DNA of 64,000 nucleotides from SW132 sp038150125. Lineage in GTDB: Bacteria > Bacteroidota > Rhodothermia > Balneolales > Balneolaceae. Positions 26,268-34,916 of this stretch are shown here, piece after piece (within the stretch, counting starts at the first letter, position 1; every line of letters begins with the position of its first letter). The notes beneath the pieces were generated by a model. That model was not told the origin of the DNA, made no database searches, and saw only the letters and a list, made by a program, of their open reading frames with translations. The stretch covers positions 1-64,000 of the forward strand of contig NZ_JBBVMF010000022.1 of NCBI RefSeq assembly GCF_038150125.1, in the 5' to 3' direction. Position numbers and translations under genes: made by a program.

Positions 26268-28994
26268 ATGTTTCACCTCAATCACAACAAGCCGGTTTAC
26301 TTGAAGAAACTAACCACTTTATTATTACTGCTTTTAGGTGTTGCTTTACAGTCACCCGCACAGCATATGACTGAAAAAGGCGTGCCACTTCTGCAAAATT
26401 TTACTCCCACAGACTATAACCATCGCGGTAAGATCTGGGATATCGACTCTGCACCAAACGGCATTATTTATATGACGGCCGACAAGGGGCTCCTGGAGTT
26501 TGATGGTGATCAATGGAAGGGGTTTGACGGGAGCGACGGAATTACTCGTTCTGTTCTTGTGGCATCCGACACGCTCATATACACAGGGTCTGATCTTGAC
26601 TTTGGGTTTTGGAAACGAAATGCGTTTAACAATTTTGAGTATACCTCGCTCTATCCGTTCAAGGAAGATCTTAACCAAATTAGCGAAGAGTTCTGGAACG
26701 TTCATACCTTGAATGACAATGTATTCTTTGTGTCTTCGAGCAATATCTACGTCTACAGAGATCAGAACCTTACCAAAATTCCGGCGCCGAAAGAAATTGA
26801 CAACAGCTTCAGAATAAACAACACGCTTTATTTTGTGGATAAGCAGGAAGGATTATTTGAACTGCAAAATTTGTCACCCGTAAGACTCTCATCTCTGGGA
26901 GACAATAACAGCATTGAGGTCACAGGTATGTATGCCCAGGGTGAAAGCCTGATACTTGTAACACAGAATTCGGGACTGTATCAGTTCAGCAACGGAAACC
27001 TGTCTTCGGTACGGTCAAAACTCTCAGAAAGCCTGAAAGCGGCAAATGTGTTTAGCTTCGAAACGATTAATGACTCTTATCTTGCGTTTGGGACTATTCT
27101 GGAAGGTGTGTATATCAGCGATAAAAATGGAAATGTAGCCCATCACATAACCAAAAATAAAGGTCTGAAAAATAATACGGTTCTTAGCGTGCACTATAGT
27201 GAAGCGGGCAAATTGTGGCTGGCGCTGGATTTCGGGGCTGCGTTCATTGATTTGAGCAACGAGTTCACCTTTTTATATGACTACCAGGGAGATTTTGGAA
27301 CCGGGTACAGTGCTGTTCTTAATAATGGTGAGTTTTATCTGGGCACAAATCAAGGGTTATACCGGTCTGACTGGGATGATTTAAGCAACAGCTCAGAGCT
27401 GGATGTTTTCGAGCTCGTACCCGGAACCGAGGGGCAGGTTTGGACAATTAGCAAGATTGATGACCAAATTTTGATGGGTCACGACCGTGGCCTGTTTTCA
27501 CTTAATGGTGGTCAGCCAGAACGAATTGCAGAACAACGTGGTGTTTGGACCATAACGCAGTACGGTGATTATCTGCTTGCGGGGACCTATAACGGCATAT
27601 CAGTTTTCAGGAGAGATGGTGAGTGGTGGACTTTTTACAAGCAGATGGAGCTAATACTCGGATCCTGCAACCAGATCATCCTTGACGGGGATAATACCAT
27701 ATGGGTAAATATTCCAAACTATGGAGTAATCAAAGCATCACTGGATGAAAATCTATACCCGCAAAACAGAGAGATTTTTCTGTCAGACCAGTTTAGTGGC
27801 CGGGATCACTACCTGGTAAAGGATGAAGAAGGCGTAAACATAGTTACGGAGGGGTATAGGCATAGCTATATTCCCGGGCAGAACAGTTTTAGAAAAAGTC
27901 GCCTTGATGAAGCTGAATCGGGAATAGATAATTTGTTACTGAGAGGGTCACAGCCTGTTCAATTAAATGGATCATATGAGTTTTACCCGGTTTATAATGG
28001 TTTTGCATTGCGACAGTTAAACAGGTCTGACAAGAACTATGGCGGTACGCCGGAGTTAATTTTTAGGCATATTGAAGCCTACAGTAACGATGAACGAGTG
28101 GACATTCCCAGCGGTTCAAAAGTTAATTATCGTCTCAATAACCTCAGAATTGTGAGTATTGTCCCGAACAGATCTGATGTGATGTACCAGTACAAAACTT
28201 CTGATTCTGACAATTGGAGCGAATGGACGAAAAATGGAACATTTGAATTGATCGGCATTGGATATGGCAATCACCGGCTGTCAGCAAGAGCAAGGGTCGG
28301 CGGAGCTGTAACATCCGAAAAATCTGTCTTCTTCACGATTGATACACCCTGGTATCTCGGCTGGCTGGCTTTTCTATTTTACTTTTTAGTCGTTTCATCC
28401 GTGTTTTACCTGATTTACGCCTGGCAGGGTGTATCCCTCAGCAGGCAGAAGAAATATCTTCTGATGGATCAGAGGGACTCACTTCGGGAACAGAAAGAGC
28501 GCTATCGCCAGCAGCTTCAGCGGGTTGAAGAGGATAAATTGCGGGCCGAATATGATAAAATGAAAGCGCAGCTGAAAAGCAAAACAATAGAACTGGCGAC
28601 CAAAGCAAAAGAGAATGATGAGAAACAGAAAATTCTTCAAACATTAAATGAAAAATTTGAAAAGCTGAAAAAAAATCCGGATTCGTTATCACGCCAGTCT
28701 GACGAAATTAAACGAATTATTGATTCTCATATCGACTCTGAAGATAATACATTTGAAATTCAAATCGACGAGCTGCACCAGGAGTTTTTTGAAACGCTTA
28801 GAAATAAGTACTCCGATCTCACCCGTTATGACCTGAGGCTTTGTATATACATTAAAATGGGTTTCGATTCAAAAGAGATTGCAGACCTGCTAAACATAAA
28901 ACCGTCCAGCGTGTATATTAGCCGGTCGCGCCTTAGGAAAAAACTTGGCCTGGATTCAGATGAGGATCTTCACGCCTACCTGAATTCTATATAA
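26268..28994 (+). CDS. SusR-like membrane sensor/regulator with LuxR-type HTH
   Basis: 908 aa. After a signal or anchor (~10-32) comes a periplasmic two-component-regulator-type propeller (IWDIDSAPNGIIYMTADKGL and repeated short blades, ~50-600). A triple-Tyr (Y_Y_Y) domain follows (~625-695, MYQYKTSDSDNWSEW), then a membrane helix (~700-723) and a charged coiled coil (~728-800). The LuxR/GerE-type HTH (~854-908) reads FDSKEIADLLNIKPSSVYIS. There is no histidine kinase or receiver domain, so it is closer to SusR-type regulators than to hybrid HTCS. It probably senses laminari-oligosaccharides in the periplasm and activates the upstream operon, from which it is separated by a terminator. Confidence 0.85.
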   Translation: MFHLNHNKPVYLKKLTTLLLLLLGVALQSPAQHMTEKGVPLLQNFTPTDYNHRGKIWDIDSAPNGIIYMTADKGLLEFDGDQWKGFDGSDGITRSVLVASDTLIYTGSDLDFGFWKRNAFNNFEYTSLYPFKEDLNQISEEFWNVHTLNDNVFFVSSSNIYVYRDQNLTKIPAPKEIDNSFRINNTLYFVDKQEGLFELQNLSPVRLSSLGDNNSIEVTGMYAQGESLILVTQNSGLYQFSNGNLSSVRSKLSESLKAANVFSFETINDSYLAFGTILEGVYISDKNGNVAHHITKNKGLKNNTVLSVHYSEAGKLWLALDFGAAFIDLSNEFTFLYDYQGDFGTGYSAVLNNGEFYLGTNQGLYRSDWDDLSNSSELDVFELVPGTEGQVWTISKIDDQILMGHDRGLFSLNGGQPERIAEQRGVWTITQYGDYLLAGTYNGISVFRRDGEWWTFYKQMELILGSCNQIILDGDNTIWVNIPNYGVIKASLDENLYPQNREIFLSDQFSGRDHYLVKDEEGVNIVTEGYRHSYIPGQNSFRKSRLDEAESGIDNLLLRGSQPVQLNGSYEFYPVYNGFALRQLNRSDKNYGGTPELIFRHIEAYSNDERVDIPSGSKVNYRLNNLRIVSIVPNRSDVMYQYKTSDSDNWSEWTKNGTFELIGIGYGNHRLSARARVGGAVTSEKSVFFTIDTPWYLGWLAFLFYFLVVSSVFYLIYAWQGVSLSRQKKYLLMDQRDSLREQKERYRQQLQRVEEDKLRAEYDKMKAQLKSKTIELATKAKENDEKQKILQTLNEKFEKLKKNPDSLSRQSDEIKRIIDSHIDSEDNTFEIQIDELHQEFFETLRNKYSDLTRYDLRLCIYIKMGFDSKEIADLLNIKPSSVYISRSRLRKKLGLDSDEDLHAYLNSI

Positions 28995-29089
28995 TCAGGC
29001 AGGTTTGTGAATAGGGCAGATACCTGGAGGGTGGAGAGACTTTGTTCTGCGCCGTATTACAGCCGTAAGCTGTTAACGTTTTGAATCAC

Positions 29090-29728
29090 TCAGTCTGAGG
29101 TGTCATTTGCCATCAACTCTTGTAAACGGAGAATCTGCTTGTCGTAGTGAGCCCTTTTAGAGCTGTTAGACTGTCTTAACTGCTTAAACACATGAATTGC
29201 AGCCTGGTAGTTACCTTGCTTTTCATGAATCAATGCAAGTGTCTCTGTTACGATATCGTCAACATCGGCAGAACGCTGACTCAGGTCTTCAACCGATTGG
29301 TCAGGATCTGTACCTGAATTTGGTATCTGTATGCGCTTTGTTTCCGCTTTTGAAAGTTTTGAAATAAGCTGATCGAGATCCCGGATTGGATGCGTGCTGC
29401 GCGGCTTTTGTTTGCTTTTTCCGTTCGATGGCGGTGCCGTTTCCGGAACCCAGGCATCAAAATAATCTGGATGTTGCATATAATAGGGGAGGCGCCTGAA
29501 GAACTCGCTGCCGGGGGCCATTATTTTTGCAGATAACGCATACTTAATGGCGTCTTTTGAACGGCCGGCCTTACGGCTCAGAACGGCTAAGATATAATAC
29601 CCCACAGCTCCGCTACTGCGCTTGGATACATGGGTTTCAAGTTTTGTAAGTGTACCTGCCGGATCGCTGTCAAACTGATCCAGGTATATTTGGTACGATT
29701 CAGGTACCGGACCTGCGGGCAATTCCAT
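29090..29728 (-). CDS. TPR-like protein of the lptE operon
   Basis: 212 aa, no signal peptide. An N-terminal helical pair (DPAGTLTKLETHVSKRSSGAVGYYILAVLSRKAGRSKDAIKYALSAK) and a C-terminal one (LALIHEKQGNYQAAIHVFKQLRQ) read as tetratricopeptide repeats, joined by a low-complexity basic/acidic linker. It is third in a minus-strand set after the sigma-54 activator and lptE, 117 bp behind lptE. A TPR protein in this position recurs in Bacteroidota. It is probably an adaptor; no enzymatic motif is visible. Confidence 0.65.
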   Translation of the reverse strand: MELPAGPVPESYQIYLDQFDSDPAGTLTKLETHVSKRSSGAVGYYILAVLSRKAGRSKDAIKYALSAKIMAPGSEFFRRLPYYMQHPDYFDAWVPETAPPSNGKSKQKPRSTHPIRDLDQLISKLSKAETKRIQIPNSGTDPDQSVEDLSQRSADVDDIVTETLALIHEKQGNYQAAIHVFKQLRQSNSSKRAHYDKQILRLQELMANDTSD

Positions 29729-29845
29729 TAATCAAATTTTTTTGAGCAACAATTATAGAGACCACGCGCCTAAAAGAAATTATCAGGCATTGCCGTAAGT
29801 GGAAATACGGCAGTTAGATAGTACAAAAAAAATAATTGATATTCA

Positions 29846-30358
29846 CTACCAATTACTCACGGCATCGTTAAAAGCGTTATTTGCGATTTGCTGGAGTGCC
29901 TCTGAGGCCGCTTCAATTTCCCCATCAACCGGATTGTCGAGCACATCATATGTTGCCGTGCCGGTAAAGCTTTTGCTATAAACCGGTTCGTCACTATCAG
30001 CATACTGAAAGGTGGCCCGGACAACAATTTGGATTTCATTTAGATTGGCCTGTTCATCACCGCCCACACTGAACGGCCGGTTTCGGTATGATTGAATGGC
30101 CCCATCCATCCACGAGTCTGCGTTTTCCTGTTCATTGTTCAAAGAGAGCCGGCTTTGGTTCACAAACCGATTGACAAGCGCATTGTATAGTCGGTCACTG
30201 AGGTCTCCAAGACCACTCTGAGAGTTATCAGAGAAAAACGGGATGTATATCGTGTCTACATCGCTTGGAATACTTGTTCCCGTAAAACTGTAGCTCATAC
30301 AGGATGTACAAACAAATAACAGCCCCACTGCGGCTGCCAAAAACTTATTGAAGCTCAT
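29846..30358 (-). CDS. lptE: LPS-assembly lipoprotein LptE
   Basis: 170 aa with a lipobox-like TSC (Cys20) and the opening YSFTGTSIPSDVDTIYIPFF typical of the LptE family of Bacteroidota. LptE plugs the LptD barrel and helps place lipopolysaccharide in the outer leaflet. The TATYDV and DNPVDGEIEAASEALQQIANNAFNDAV region matches the family's C-terminal helix. It overlaps the preceding sigma-54 activator gene by 14 bp, so the two are co-translated. lptD is not in the window. Confidence 0.82.
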   Translation of the reverse strand: MSFNKFLAAAVGLLFVCTSCMSYSFTGTSIPSDVDTIYIPFFSDNSQSGLGDLSDRLYNALVNRFVNQSRLSLNNEQENADSWMDGAIQSYRNRPFSVGGDEQANLNEIQIVVRATFQYADSDEPVYSKSFTGTATYDVLDNPVDGEIEAASEALQQIANNAFNDAVSNW

Positions 30359-31637
30359 ACTGATCCAGCTTTCTGTAAAGTGTTCGTTCGCTTACTCCAA
30401 GTGCCTCAGACGCCTTTCGCCGATTACCTTCGTATTTTTTCAGAGCCTGCTGGATAAGAAATTTTTCAGCTTTTTCAATGGATGGTATATCATCATCTGA
30501 GAAAAAAGAGTTTATGGACGGTTCTTCATCTGCATCTTCCTCATCGAGGTCGTTGTCCATAGAACGGATGCCAAGGCTCTCTTCTCCGTGCTTATTTGTG
30601 TAAACCGAAATATCATTAGGATCGAAATCTCTGGGCATAGCCTCCGGAAGCGCCTTGATTTCTTTATTGCTGAATGATGAGTACAAAAATTTCGCCAGCA
30701 TTTTTTTCAGGTCCGACAGGTCGGTTCGCATTTCAACAAGTGCTCTGTAAATGAGGGTAGGATCCTGGGATGGCGAAGATTCAAAATCATCAGAGGTGGT
30801 TTCTTTTTCGCTCTTAGATGCCACTACCGGTAAGTTATCTGCCGAGCCCCTGTGTTGTCGGCCCTTCAGGTACTTTTGAAGTCGCTCTTTGTCAATAAAC
30901 TGCGATTTTTCGAGAACAACCAGCTGCTCGGCCACATTTTTGAGTTCACGAACATTACCCGGCCAGCGATATGAAATAAGCAACTCCCTCGCCTCGTCCG
31001 AAAAACCCTTAAATACAGAATCGTATCTTGACGAAAATTCAGTCACAAACTTTCTGAATATTGGTACAACATCTTCCTGCCGGTCGCGAAGAGGCGGCAG
31101 TTTAATTTTAACTGTATCGAGCCGGTAGTAGAGGTCTTCTCGGAAATTACCTTCGTTAACCTCCTCCCACAGATCTTTATTTGTGGCAGCAATCACACGC
31201 ACATTCGTCGTGAGCATTTTGCTGGATCCTACCCTGAAATATTCACCCGACTCCAATACGCGAAGAAGCTTCACCTGTATATTTTTTGGAGTATCTGCAA
31301 TTTCATCTAAAAAAATGGTGCCCCCATCGGCCTTTTCGAAATATCCTTGTCGCGAATCATGTGCACCTGTAAACGAGCCTTTTTCGTGGCCAAAGAGTTC
31401 ACTTTCGATGATCCCTTCAGGAATGGCACCGCAATTTACAATAACGAGGTTTGAGTTTTTTCTGTCACTGATTGAATGGATAGCTCGTGCAGTCACGTCC
31501 TTACCGGTTCCTGTCTCCCCCTGCAGCAAAACCGTAATATCAGTTTTTGCAATCTGCATAATCTTATCAACTACTTGCTTTATAGCAGCTGATTCACCAT
31601 TCAAACCAAATCTTTCTTGAAGCGCTTGTCTGTCCAT
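30345..31637 (-). CDS. Sigma-54-dependent activator without receiver domain
   Basis: 430 aa. The AAA+ core begins at once: Walker A GETGTGK (40-46), sigma-54 contact loop GSFTGA (87-92), Walker B FLDEIAD (109-115) and the arginine-finger region PPLRDRQEDV. A variable linker of ~100 residues leads to an Fis-type HTH (EGNRRKASEALGVSERTLYRKL, C-terminal 40 residues). There is no N-terminal sensor or receiver, so activity must be set by abundance or partners. Linkage to lptE suggests a link with envelope biogenesis; its targets are unknown. Confidence 0.87.
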   Translation of the reverse strand: MDRQALQERFGLNGESAAIKQVVDKIMQIAKTDITVLLQGETGTGKDVTARAIHSISDRKNSNLVIVNCGAIPEGIIESELFGHEKGSFTGAHDSRQGYFEKADGGTIFLDEIADTPKNIQVKLLRVLESGEYFRVGSSKMLTTNVRVIAATNKDLWEEVNEGNFREDLYYRLDTVKIKLPPLRDRQEDVVPIFRKFVTEFSSRYDSVFKGFSDEARELLISYRWPGNVRELKNVAEQLVVLEKSQFIDKERLQKYLKGRQHRGSADNLPVVASKSEKETTSDDFESSPSQDPTLIYRALVEMRTDLSDLKKMLAKFLYSSFSNKEIKALPEAMPRDFDPNDISVYTNKHGEESLGIRSMDNDLDEEDADEEPSINSFFSDDDIPSIEKAEKFLIQQALKKYEGNRRKASEALGVSERTLYRKLDQYELQ

Positions 31638-31967
31638 AAGTAATCTTTATTTAATAGACCTTAAAAATAAGAAAGTTCCTGTTCTTACCATAAAAGGAAA
31701 TGCTTCCATAAATTCTTCGTCTCTTTTGCTATTCAAACTTTACTTTAAGTAAAAAAGATTGTTTGTTAGATGTTATTTAGTAATAAAATCGTTGATTATT
31801 GCAACTATGTGCTGTTTTCGCCCCAGCGTCATTCGGCTCTTACCTAACGGTCAAAGCTATCAGACATCGGGACATACGAGAATTCCGAATCAAGAGCCAC
31901 GACACATTATGGGCTTTTGGCATAGATTACGAATCAAATTAATATATGACCGAAAAATCAACTCTTT
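31638..31967. other. Divergent intergenic region, 330 bp
   Basis: Lies between the divergent sigma-54 activator and GH13_18 genes and probably holds both promoters. I see short inverted arms ATTCGG/CCGAAT and GGCTCTT/AAGAGCC between 31831 and 31898. They overlap and cannot all pair at once. No gene is supported. Confidence 0.5.
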
Positions 31968-33722
31968 ATGAAAGAATACCCACGATTTACGGATGAATTT
32001 GAGACTGCTATACGTAAACATTTCTCATTTATTTACAACGATGAAGTTGTAGAAAAATGTCTTCGTGAAACTCATCGGCTGCTCGAAAAATACAATTTGA
32101 GACCCCCAGAAGAGAGAAAAGAGTTTAAGGATGTATGGTCTCATCAGGACCAAATTCTGATTACTTACGGCGATATGGTTCAGCCAAAAATAGGAGAGGC
32201 GGTCGATAAACTTAATGTTCAGCATAAATTTTTAAATGAATACGCCAAAGATTTTCTATCCACCATACACATTTTACCGTTTTTTCCGAGCTCTTCGGAC
32301 GACGGATTCTCTGTTGTAGATTACAAACGGGTTGATTCGCGACTCGGAGGGTGGGAAGATATTGAAGCTCTGAGTAAAGACTATAGGTTGATGGGGGACC
32401 TGGTGATGAATCATGTGTCCAGATACAGCATGTGGTTTAAGAAATATACCGATCAACAAAAACCCTATACCGATTACTTTATTGAGGTTGACCCCGATAC
32501 AGATATGAGCAGTGTCACGCGGCCAAGGAGTTCGCCAATTTTAACACCCGTTCATACCGAAGAGGGTGAGAAATTTGTCTGGACTACCTTCAGTGATGAT
32601 CAGATAGATGTAAATTTTTCAAATCCTGAACTGCTGTTTCGATACATCGATATCTTTCTTTTTTATATCAGTGAAGGTTTGTCTCTTATACGGCTTGATG
32701 CTGTTGCCTTCATCTGGAAGGAGCTGGGAACCTCGTGTATTCATCTGCCTGAGACGCACGAAATTGTGAAACTGATGCGCACAATTGTAGACCACTTTGT
32801 ACCGCAAACAACCCTCATCACAGAAACCAATGTTCCTCACAAGGAGAATATAAGCTACTTTGGCGAGGGTGATGAAGCACATATGGTGTACCAGTTTAGC
32901 CTGCCACCACTTTTACTGCATGCTATTATAACTGAAAATGCGGAATACCTAACCGAGTGGGCAAAATCTCTGAAGCCTCTTCCGAAGAACTGCACGTATT
33001 TCAATTTCACGGCGTCTCACGATGGAATCGGGGTTCGTCCGCTTGAAGGACTGGTTCCGGATGACGAATTCACCGCACTTGTTGAAAGCATGAAAAAACG
33101 CGGTGGTTTTGTGAGTGAAAAGCAAAATGCTGATGGTACTCTGAGCCCATATGAACTCAACATCACTTATTTTGATGCATTCTCTGATTATAATGGATCC
33201 CAAAGCATGCAGGAGCGACGATATATTTGCTCGCAACTCATTATGCTTAGCCTACAGGGAGTTCCCGGTATTTACTTTCACAACCTTACGGCTACCCGGA
33301 ACAACATCCGCGGTGTTTCTATAACGGGCCGGTACCGAACCATTAACAGGAAAAAATGGAAGTACGAAGAGCTCGTGGATCTCTTGAATGACCCTGACAC
33401 AAATACTTACAGGATTTTTAACAGGTACAAGGATATTCTGCTGAAACGAAATGAGCATCCTGCGTTTCATCCATTCGGGAAACAAACCGTCTACGATATT
33501 GGTAGCGATCTGTTCTGCATAATGCGGGAAGACCCGGACAAAACTGAGCGAATATTGGTTGTGGCCAATTTAACCACGGATAAGATTACCAAATCACTTG
33601 AAGAACAGGATCTTCCTATTGAAAAGAAATCGACCTATGATGATATACTTACCGGGGAAACAAGGGTTAAAGATCAGAAGTTAGAGCTTGATGCCTGCCA
33701 GGTAGCCTGGCTTGTGGTGTAG
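31968..33722 (+). CDS. GH13_18 sugar phosphorylase, probably glucosylglycerate phosphorylase
   Basis: 584 aa, no signal peptide. The alpha-amylase-superfamily motifs of subfamily GH13_18 are present: HILPFFPSSSDDGFSVVDY, DLVMNH, IRLDAV (nucleophile Asp244), LITETNVP (acid/base Glu286) and TASHDGIG (Asp352). The family uses phosphate to split sucrose, glucosylglycerol or glucosylglycerate into glucose 1-phosphate. The convergent neighbours encode a GpgS-like synthase and a HAD phosphatase that together would make glucosylglycerate. I therefore favour glucosylglycerate phosphorylase over sucrose phosphorylase; this is an inference from context. Confidence 0.75.
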   Translation: MKEYPRFTDEFETAIRKHFSFIYNDEVVEKCLRETHRLLEKYNLRPPEERKEFKDVWSHQDQILITYGDMVQPKIGEAVDKLNVQHKFLNEYAKDFLSTIHILPFFPSSSDDGFSVVDYKRVDSRLGGWEDIEALSKDYRLMGDLVMNHVSRYSMWFKKYTDQQKPYTDYFIEVDPDTDMSSVTRPRSSPILTPVHTEEGEKFVWTTFSDDQIDVNFSNPELLFRYIDIFLFYISEGLSLIRLDAVAFIWKELGTSCIHLPETHEIVKLMRTIVDHFVPQTTLITETNVPHKENISYFGEGDEAHMVYQFSLPPLLLHAIITENAEYLTEWAKSLKPLPKNCTYFNFTASHDGIGVRPLEGLVPDDEFTALVESMKKRGGFVSEKQNADGTLSPYELNITYFDAFSDYNGSQSMQERRYICSQLIMLSLQGVPGIYFHNLTATRNNIRGVSITGRYRTINRKKWKYEELVDLLNDPDTNTYRIFNRYKDILLKRNEHPAFHPFGKQTVYDIGSDLFCIMREDPDKTERILVVANLTTDKITKSLEEQDLPIEKKSTYDDILTGETRVKDQKLELDACQVAWLVV

Positions 33723-33725
33723 AGC

Positions 33726-33807
33726 CTCGTCTGCACGCTGTTTTTGCGGGCTGACGAGTGGATGTGACTCGCCCCTCGTCTGCATGCTGCTTTCACAGGC
33801 TGACGAG
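33726..33807. repeat. Two tandem related hairpins
   Basis: CTCGTC...GACGAG hairpins at 33726-33758 and 33775-33807, each 33 bp, with similar loops (TGCACGCTG versus TGCATGCTG). They sit just after the GH13_18 stop and may act as a processing or termination site between convergent genes, although no T-run follows. Confidence 0.6.
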
Positions 33808-33826
33808 TAAATATGGGAGGCTGTTT

Positions 33827-33929
33827 AAAAAGGGCGTAATAGTGTTATAATGTTATCCATTCCGTCATGCAGGATTTAAGTCCGGCATGACATAATTGTT
33901 GATGAATTAACTTAACTAACGCCCTTTTT
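33827..33929. repeat. 103-bp element with terminal inverted repeats
   Basis: AAAAAGGGCGT (33827-33837) is matched by ACGCCCTTTTT (33919-33929). Nested inside is GTCATGC (33864-33870) with GCATGAC (33885-33891). The layout fits a small palindromic MITE-like element. The T-run at its right end could also let it serve as a terminator for the GH13_18 gene. Confidence 0.55.
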
Positions 33930-34016
33930 GAACTGATTTTGGTGGTATTTGACAAGTTTAAGAATCAAACTCAGGTTGCAAAGGAGAAGTCATGAAAAGC
34001 ATTCTGAGAAAAGAAA

Positions 34017-34916
34017 TTATACACAATCTAAAATCTGGTTCAACTCAGTAATAACGAGATCCGGTCTTAAGTCTTTAGTTCTGGAATCGTCAGGCCTCCA
34101 TTTTAATGATCGGGAATCACCTGCAAAGAGTGCTGTTTGCAACCCTACTTCATGTGCCGGGTAAACATCTTTCAGCATGTCGTTGCCTACATATAAATAA
34201 TTTTCGGGTTCGAGATCAGGCAAATGTTTTGACGCCTTTTTCAGAAAGTGCTCATAGAAAACAAGTCCCGGTTTTTTCCTGGATTCTTCATATGACCAGT
34301 GCAGTAGGTGCGGGTTAAACCCAAGCTGATCCAACGTTTTTCCGGCAAGAGCTTCAAACGCTATTGGGGTATAAAATTGTGAGTTCGAAATGATTCCCAG
34401 CTCTAAATTTTTTTCTTTTAATCCGCTCAGCGTCTCCTCTAGTCCGGGCATAGGCCAGATTGGGTTCATCCGGACTTCAAACTCAACTGCCATCCGGTCG
34501 TGTTGATCAGATGATGTCGATTCGCCAATCAGGTCTTCGGCATACATTTGATTTAGTACATTTCTCCACACCTTTCGAATGTCCGGTTCGGGGTAGGGAA
34601 TCCCGCTGGATTTCAGATCCTGCATCTGTTCCGTCACCACTTTGTCATAGATTTCATATCCGCGTTTCCCCACTTTATCATGGACTGGCTGGATATTTGC
34701 ACCTTTCATTGACTCAATGAGTAAGCCCGCATCTGATTTACCTTCATCTATACCAATGTCTCCCACTCCGGAAATGAACAGTGTTCCGTAAAAGTCGAAA
34801 ATGACGGCTTTAATACCGGCTAGTTTATTTAAAACAGGCTCTTCCCCGGTCTCTTCGGGATCAAGAGGAGACGACAATATTTTAAAACGCTGTTTTAAAG
34901 TGGCTTCATCTGTCAT
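34017..34916 (-). CDS. HAD hydrolase, probable glucosyl-3-phosphoglycerate phosphatase
   Basis: 299 aa. HAD motifs: DFYGTL (I; the second Asp is replaced by Tyr, as in dehalogenase-like HADs), ISNS (II), KKPG (III) and VGNDMLKDVYPA (IV). A helical cap lies between motifs I and II. The start overlaps the stop of the GpgS-like gene by 4 bp. In the two-step pathway GpgS makes glucosyl-3-phosphoglycerate and a phosphatase releases glucosylglycerate. This gene is the obvious candidate by position, but HAD sequence alone cannot prove the substrate. Confidence 0.7.
   Translation of the reverse strand: MTDEATLKQRFKILSSPLDPEETGEEPVLNKLAGIKAVIFDFYGTLFISGVGDIGIDEGKSDAGLLIESMKGANIQPVHDKVGKRGYEIYDKVVTEQMQDLKSSGIPYPEPDIRKVWRNVLNQMYAEDLIGESTSSDQHDRMAVEFEVRMNPIWPMPGLEETLSGLKEKNLELGIISNSQFYTPIAFEALAGKTLDQLGFNPHLLHWSYEESRKKPGLVFYEHFLKKASKHLPDLEPENYLYVGNDMLKDVYPAHEVGLQTALFAGDSRSLKWRPDDSRTKDLRPDLVITELNQILDCV

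Noticed and set aside
30345..31637. GSFTGA in place of GAFTGA in the sigma-54 activator
   Set aside because: Ser at this position is common in working sigma-54 activators, so it is not evidence of lost function.
29090..31637. Sigma-54 activator/lptE/TPR cluster as a novel system
   Set aside because: This gene order recurs in Bacteroidota and looks like ordinary envelope housekeeping.
34017..34916. Missing second Asp in HAD motif I (DFYGTL)
   Set aside because: The change is normal in a large HAD subgroup; motifs II to IV are intact, so I do not call it inactive.
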